DNA of 64,000 nt. It comes from Epiperipatus broadwayi (taxonomy: Eukaryota; Onychophora; Udeonychophora; Euonychophora; Peripatidae). Numbering within the stretch: position 1 is the stretch's first letter; each line of letters begins with the position of its first letter. The notes under the pieces were generated by a model. That model saw nothing but the letters and a program-made list of their open reading frames with translations, made no database searches and was not told the origin of the DNA. The DNA lies in NCBI GenBank assembly GCA_028023455.1, contig JAQFVV010006208.1, positions 6,120,963 through 6,184,962 on the forward strand, in the 5' to 3' direction. This document shows, in pieces, positions 58,657 through 64,000 of this stretch. Made by a program: the position numbers and the translations under genes.

Positions 58657-60637
58657 ATGAATAATCAAGATAATAATTTAGAGAGTGAAATATCTGAGTT
58701 TATTGTCGATGAAAGTTGTGAGGAGGAACGAGAAATAGAAAACTTAATCGAAATGGAAATAGTTGTAGATAGTGTCCAAATTATAGATAGTAAGATAAAA
58801 GAAGAGGTTATGGAAATTAAAACAGTGGAAGAAAAGATAATAGTGCCTAAAAAGGAGGTAGAGAACTCCCAAATATCTCAAATGTTATTGATGATTAAGG
58901 AGATGAATGAAAATATGAATAAAATTAGTGAATCTCTTAGAGAAGATATGAATAAAATAGAGAAGACAGTAATATAAAATTTAATGTTCTTAATGAAAAT
59001 ATGATTAAAAATAGAGAAGATAGTAATATAAAATTTGATGCTCTTAATGAAAATATAAATAAAAATATTGAGTCTCTTAATGAAAACCTAAATAAAACAA
59101 ATATAAGATTAGAATCTCTTAGTGAAAATGTGGACAAAAATAGTAATGAAATCAGAACTTGTGTAGAAAGTATGAATCAAAAACTTAATGAAACCTGTAA
59201 AACAATAGAAGATTTTAAGGTGGAAGTACATGATAAATTTAATAATTTGGATTTGAGATTTGATAACAATGAAAAGGTTATTGATTCTTTAAAGGAAGAA
59301 ATAATGCAAATAGAAGACAGAAATCAAACATTATTGAAGAGAAAATTTTCTGAATTTTCAGAAAGAGCAGTAAAAGATTTTAAAACTCAAATAGAAGAAT
59401 CTATTGTCCGATGTCAACTAAACAATAGTATGTTAATCAGAAAATAGAGAGTTATAATTTAAGTGTAAAGAGTGAAATCTATGAAGTAAAGAGTAATATA
59501 AATCATATTAATGAAGAAATTAGAATTATTAAGGAAGAGGTAGTTCATACTAAAATAAGTATCAAAGAGGAAGTTCAAAAAGAAGTAATGGGAAAATTAA
59601 AAGATTTAGGGATACAAAACTTTGAAGGAAAGATTGTAAGTAAGAAAGTATCTCATGAAATAAGTAGTAAATCTGTTGAAATAATTAGTACAGATTTGGA
59701 AAAGAATCAAGAATCTATTGATTTAATTAATGTAAATGTGGTAGATAATGAAGAAATTATAGAGATGGTAAATAAGGAAAATCCACAATTCATTGAGATA
59801 GTTAATAAAGATATTAACTTATGTAGTAATTTGACAGCAGAAAACATAGATTCTGTTAAATTAGGAGATAAAGATAGATATAATGATGTATCATTTGTTA
59901 AGATAGCAGATGACGAATTTAAAAAAGATGAGTCTTATATTAAATTCGCTAGTAAAGAAACCAAGTTATTTGTTGGAAAAACTATTATAGATAATGAAAT
60001 GATTTATGAAGAAAAGAAGATTCAGAAAAAGTCTATTGAAATAATTAATAGTAGGAATGAATTATATAAAAGAATACTGAAAAATCCCAAAGAATATTTT
60101 GAATTGACTAATGAAATGATAGGAGTGAGTAAATCCTATGAAAGATTAGTTGGTGAAAGAACTATAGATCAACTTAAAAGTTTTAAAAAATATTATATTG
60201 ATGATAAAAGATTTGATAAATCTACAGAGATAAAGTCAAACTCTTTAGAACAAAGGTATTTAAAGTTGTTGGAACATAAGTTACCAAAAATTATTGATAA
60301 AAGTAGTAATAAATTTAAAAATAAAATGCAAGATATGATACCTAAATGTAGTGTTAATGATAGAAATATTCGTTTACAATTTGATATTTCTAAAGAAATA
60401 TTGTTTAAAGGAATTAGAAACTTGATACCTAATAGTGAATTTATAAGAGAAAAATTTAATCAGAATAGAGATATAAGCAAGATAAAAGTAAGACTTAAAT
60501 GTCTAAAGCACGAGAAATTCATGACAGATTTTCTTAAGAATAATCTTAATAAAGGAAAGAAGATAGGAAAAGCTAAGGTGAGACTTAAGGAAGTCGAGAG
60601 AGAATTAAAGTTTAGATTTAGAAAAGAAAATACCTAA
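58657..60637 (+). pseudogene. Novel coiled-coil protein of the LTR element (gag position)
   Basis: Three open pieces in successive frames: 58657-58977, 59001-59447 and 59588-60637 (the last frame is open from about 59429). Each step fits loss of one base; the first lies in an A-run at 58952-58957, where a neighbouring repeat copy keeps the extra A. Together they span about 660 codons. The start is acidic (EEEREIENLIEME), the middle is rich in Asn, Lys and Glu with heptad-like LNENxNK and IKEEVQKEV, and the end is strongly basic (KGKKIGKAKVRLKEVEREL). No zinc knuckle, DTG or RT motif. Position suggests a gag-like role, but I do not recognise the family. Confidence 0.65.
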
Positions 60638-60967
60638 TGATTAAGATAAATAATTTCTAGATAAGACGTATATTTAAAAAATATATTATAGCCTTATTTT
60701 TTTTTACAGAACAAATATAAAACTTTAAAATGTCATAACCTAATTAATTATTCAAAAGGATAAAAAAGTGTAGAAATTTTTTCTAGTATTACTAGTTGAG
60801 ATTCTGAGTGTAATGTCCAAATATTTTATAGGTTTGTATTAAAAACAGTATATTTTTTTATATTTCAGTAGTATAGGATAGAATTTGGTTATAGCAAATG
60901 ATAAAGATATTAAGTATCAATAGATAGAGTAAATATTAAGATAGATGTTTACTTTAAAAATTTTATT

Positions 60968-60982
60968 GGAAGGAGGAGGTTA
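60968..60982 (+). promoter_or_regulatory. Polypurine tract
   Basis: GGAAGGAGGAGG then TTAT directly before the 3' LTR, where plus-strand DNA synthesis would be primed. Confidence 0.8.
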
Positions 60983-61476
60983 TGTGCCCTTTTCTATAGG
61001 TCAGTAATAGTTCATAACAGTCAATTACTAAAAATTTTAAATTTTAGAATATGTTCTTTTAATATGGTAATTGTATTAAGTTAATTATATCTTTAAAGTA
61101 CAATTTGAAGCTAAAGAGAATACGTAGTATATAAAATCATTTAAAAATAGTTAAGTAAAGTTTAAAATATTGTTTCATATGGTTGTAAAAGCTGGCCATA
61201 TTAAATAACACAGCTATAAATATTAAAAGTATATTTAATAAATTCGATTTTAATAGTTTAAAACTGAACCTTATTCGTATTTTAAATTTGAGCTAGTGAA
61301 ATATTTTGATTTTAATGCTGAATATTTTATTTATTAATTATTAACTGAGCTAGAACCCGTTTTATTTTATATCATATATTATCTGGAAGTGAAGATGCAC
61401 GAGATTACAGGTTAGATTGTGGCCCCCAACGTGTTTGGCATGATGTGTAGTGGAGCTACACATAGACAAGGTTAGA
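60983..61476 (+). repeat. 3' LTR
   Basis: Same 494-bp length and ends as the 5' LTR, followed by ATAT. Confidence 0.92.
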
Positions 61477-61574
61477 ATATAAATGAATACACAAAACTGT
61501 GTAGATGGTATTTTAAAATTTATATATATAATAAGTGTAATAATGTTCAAGGTTAAATGGGTTTATAAATAACC

Positions 61575-61765
61575 ATTAGAAACCAGTCAACACTTAGACA
61601 ATCCCAATATAGATAACAATCAATAATCTCATGCTGTTGTCAAGGTAACCTCCTTTTAGCAATAAAGGTGGATAGGGACTTTTGTTGTTAAAAGGTTACC
61701 TTGACAACAGTATGAGATTGTTGATTGTTATCTTGGGATTGTCTAAGTGTTGACTGCTTTCTAAT
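61575..61765. mobile_element. Foldback element, about 85-bp arms
   Basis: Left ATTAGAAACCAGTCAACACT, TAGACAATCCCAA, TTGTCAAGGTAACCT; right AGGTTACCTTGACAACAG, TTGGGATTGTCTAAGTG, TTGACTGCTTTCTAAT. The spacer is about 25 bp. A single arm lies at 40545-40625. Confidence 0.9.
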
Positions 61766-61834
61766 GTTATATATATATATATATATTAAACAATAATTTT
61801 ATTTTGAATATATTATACTAAAAATAATTTTAAA

Positions 61835-62095
61835 AGCCATTCAAAGAATTAACAGACTGAAATGGAGTTGGGTTGGACATATTGTTAGAAAAGATAAAGA
61901 TAGATGGGTAATTGAAATCTTAATTGCATTCCAAGAGATTTAAAAGAGCTAGAAAGATGCCACATGTGAGATGGGTGGATAAAATAAGGAAATGCTCTGG
62001 GGTAATGTGGTAAAGAGAGTCTAGAGAGCAGAAAAGATGGATTGAACTTGGAGAGACATTCATCTTGTAGTGAATCGATAATAATTAAAAATAAT
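61835..62095 (+). pseudogene. RTE-like LINE 3' end fragment
   Basis: Plus frames give IQRINRLKWSWVGHIVRKDK, then PHVRWVDKIRKCSGVMW and RWIELGETFIL-type tail, matching the 45386-45601 copy with a few stops; ends in AATGATGAT. Confidence 0.75.
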
Positions 62096-62920
62096 GATGA
62101 TTTAAAAATAATGTTTCTATTATTTTTTTATTTAGAGGTGAGGGCCCATTTAAGATGCTTGAAAAAGATTGTTTATGTCTGGACTAAACATTTGGAAGTT
62201 TATTAATTTGTCACTTATTCTAATAGGCATTGCTTTTTAATTTCTATCATTTCTTTTCCTATAATTTAACATTATTAAATTAAAGTTTTTGACATATATT
62301 ATTACATAAAAAATTTACACACACACACACGCACACAAATAATAGTAAGAAAGAACGAATGAAAATGCAGAATTTATTGGATAAAATAAAAATAATAATA
62401 AATAACAAATGTCCAGGAAAATCATTCGATAAATTCATATCGCTAACAATATTTTGATATAAGCTGCTTTTTTTTGTAACTGAAAATGATGTAAAACAAT
62501 ATTCAATAGTTTAAAGTATTTTCTAAGTATTATATTACATATCCACACAATCATTACTGTATTTAGGAGTACTTCATAATTTTGAATTTAGTGCAGCTTT
62601 GTAATATTTTTAAACTGATGATAATTTTACAGCAATGAATCTATTTTTGCTGAACCTATTTTTTAATTTAGTTAAGATGAGAACCACTTGAAAAACTTAT
62701 CAAATGGATCTAGTTTAAAAACATATTTAGTTTCGTGTTAGATGAGTGTTTATGAGTTTTTGACATTTGTAATCCATGATTAATAATAATATATATATAC
62801 TCATAAAAATGACAATTGTTTATACTTCTATATGGAATGTAATAAACGTAATAAGTGCGCTTATACGAAGCAACTATAGAGAAAAAATGTTATTTTTGTA
62901 AATTAAATACGACTTAGCGC

Positions 62921-62950
62921 TTTCGAGAACTTACAGTGTTCTATATTCAT
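62921..62950 (-). ncRNA. HH5 hairpin-GAAA motif
   Basis: Minus strand: ATGAATA, T, stem AGAAC/GTTCT around ACTGTAA, C, GAAAGCGCTAAGTCG. Confidence 0.45.
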
Positions 62951-62969
62951 AACAAGATGAATTATAATC

Positions 62970-63355
62970 AATATTTAAAGAAGATTTGAACCCAAACTTC
63001 CAAGCCCCCTAGTCATCTACTCTATCCAATATAATCAATATACATGCCTACATACGCGTGAAAAAGATAAATGATCTCTAATATCCATATTTCACATTGA
63101 ACCAACACTCATCAGTTGGTCCAGATCATCATCGTCCACTTATATATAATCAGTGCTCAGTTTATATTAAGATAGCAAGTCTACACACTTTAATGGGTGG
63201 GCTTTAATTCTCTCCACTCTTCAACTCTTTAGTCATTCATATCACTAAAAATCTGATGATAGAATGCTCCTTTGATGATGCCAATATTACAGTCATACCC
63301 ATGTTGACCTTAAGTCAGTCGGTCCCTCATATATAAGACTTTAATATGTCTATTT
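62970..63355 (-). mobile_element. HH1-family repeat, left member of an inverted pair
   Basis: The core at 63090-63115 is CTGATGA, stem GTGTTG/CAATGT (pairs through three G-T wobbles), GAAA. With the copy at 63475-63885 it forms a head-to-head pair about 120 bp apart. Confidence 0.8.
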
Positions 63356-63474
63356 AAATACACAGAAGAGATATGGGCAGAATGCAGATGAATATGTAAT
63401 ATTAAAATACAGTATAATTATACTTAGATGTAATTAAAGGGGATTTGAATCCAGACTACTCTACCCATCTTTCC

Positions 63475-63885
63475 TCTGGGTATTTAAATGGACATATTAG
63501 GATCCTATATGCGAGGGGTCAGATTAACTTAAGGTCAGCATGGGTATAGCCATAATATTGACAACATCAAGGGCTTTGAGCATTCCACCACCAGATTTCC
63601 AGTGATATAAATGGTTGAAGAGCTGGAGAGTGGAGAGAACACTATCTGTTAAAGTGTTTAGATTTGCTATCTTAATATAAACTGAGCACTGATTATATAT
63701 GTGTGTGGGAAATAATGATCTGGGCCGACTCATGAGATGCTGATTCAGCATGAAATATGTACATTGAAGATTATTTATCTTTTTCACATGTTGTCATGTG
63801 TATTGGTTATATTGGATAGATTGGATGACTGCAAGAAGCTTGAAAGTTTGGGTTCAAACCTTCTTTAATAACATCTAGGTTAAGT
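63475..63885 (+). mobile_element. HH1-family repeat, right member of an inverted pair
   Basis: TTAAATGGACATATTAGG, GAAGAGCTGGAGAGTGG, ATAAACTGAGCACTGATTAT, core at 63729-63755: CTCATGA, G, stem ATGCTG/CAGCAT, GAAA. The terminal stem pair is A-T here versus G-C at 28960. Confidence 0.8.
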
Positions 63886-63934
63886 ATATACAAATATTTG
63901 AAAACCAGGCACTCTTGACAAACCTGTAGCTTTA

Positions 63935-64000
63935 ATTGTAAATATAAGGGTTTGAACTCAGACTTTCAAGCACCCAGCAACTATCCACACTATCTCATAC
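63935..64000 (-). repeat. Start of another HH1-family arm at the window edge
   Basis: GGGTTTGAACTCAGACTTTC and ACTATCCACACTATCTCAT match the arm at 23560; cut by the window end. Confidence 0.75.

Larger units (their letters stand above)
57397..61476 (+). mobile_element. Non-autonomous LTR retrotransposon with one novel ORF
   Basis: 4080 bp. 494-bp LTRs at both ends, a TGGCGCC primer-site-like motif just inside the 5' LTR, a leader of about 750 bp, one broken coding region, and a purine tract before the 3' LTR. ATAT flanks both ends as a possible 4-bp target duplication, although the region is AT-rich. There is no protease, RT, RNase H or integrase, so replication would need proteins from another element. 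LTRs differ at only seven positions, suggesting recent insertion. Confidence 0.9.

Overview
This looks like an intergenic, repeat-packed stretch of an animal nuclear genome. It is very AT-rich, has long microsatellites such as (AAT)n and (TCTA)n, and is built from eukaryotic transposable elements: non-LTR retrotransposons of at least two kinds (a CR1/Jockey-like element and RTE/BovB-like tails), Penelope-like element remnants with a GIY-YIG domain, Ty3/gypsy remnants, hAT-like and mariner-like DNA transposons, tRNA-derived SINEs and many foldback (inverted-arm) elements. The mix suits an invertebrate metazoan, but I cannot name a lineage. I found no host gene, true tRNA, rRNA or CRISPR array; nearly all longer open frames belong to mobile elements or simple repeats.

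Layout. 0.7-2.7 kb: a 345-bp satellite arranged head to head between AAT tracts. 2.7-6.2 kb: a LINE on the minus strand whose 3' end is triplicated, bordered by AAT tracts. 6.9-20 kb: foldback elements, a hAT-like element with an 8-bp target duplication, RTE fragments and SINEs. 20-23.4 kb: two gypsy remnants (gag plus integrase on plus, integrase on minus). 23.5-29.4 kb: foldback elements, a SINE and a LINE C-terminal piece. 29.4-33.9 kb: no recognisable feature. 33.9-48.6 kb: dense foldback elements, a Penelope remnant, a mariner-like element, RTE remnants and a diverged satellite copy. 51.5-56.0 kb: a direct duplication of about 2 kb. 56.0-56.5 kb: a second Penelope remnant. 57.4-61.5 kb: a nearly intact non-autonomous LTR retrotransposon. 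61.5-64 kb: more foldback copies.

Two things stand out. First, the LTR element has 494-bp LTRs differing at seven sites, a primer-site-like motif and a purine tract, but no protease, reverse transcriptase or integrase; it carries one long unfamiliar coiled-coil reading frame broken by two frameshifts. Second, several unrelated repeat families share a core resembling a hammerhead ribozyme (CTGANGA, a hairpin, then GAAA). The hairpin arms change in a compensatory way between copies, and in foldback elements the left arm places a GTT opposite GAAAC, as a hammerhead stem III would. One such family lies directly downstream of Penelope GIY-YIG sequence. Activity is not shown, and stem I is poorly formed in the copies I inspected.

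All alignments were done by eye; identities are given only where I counted them.
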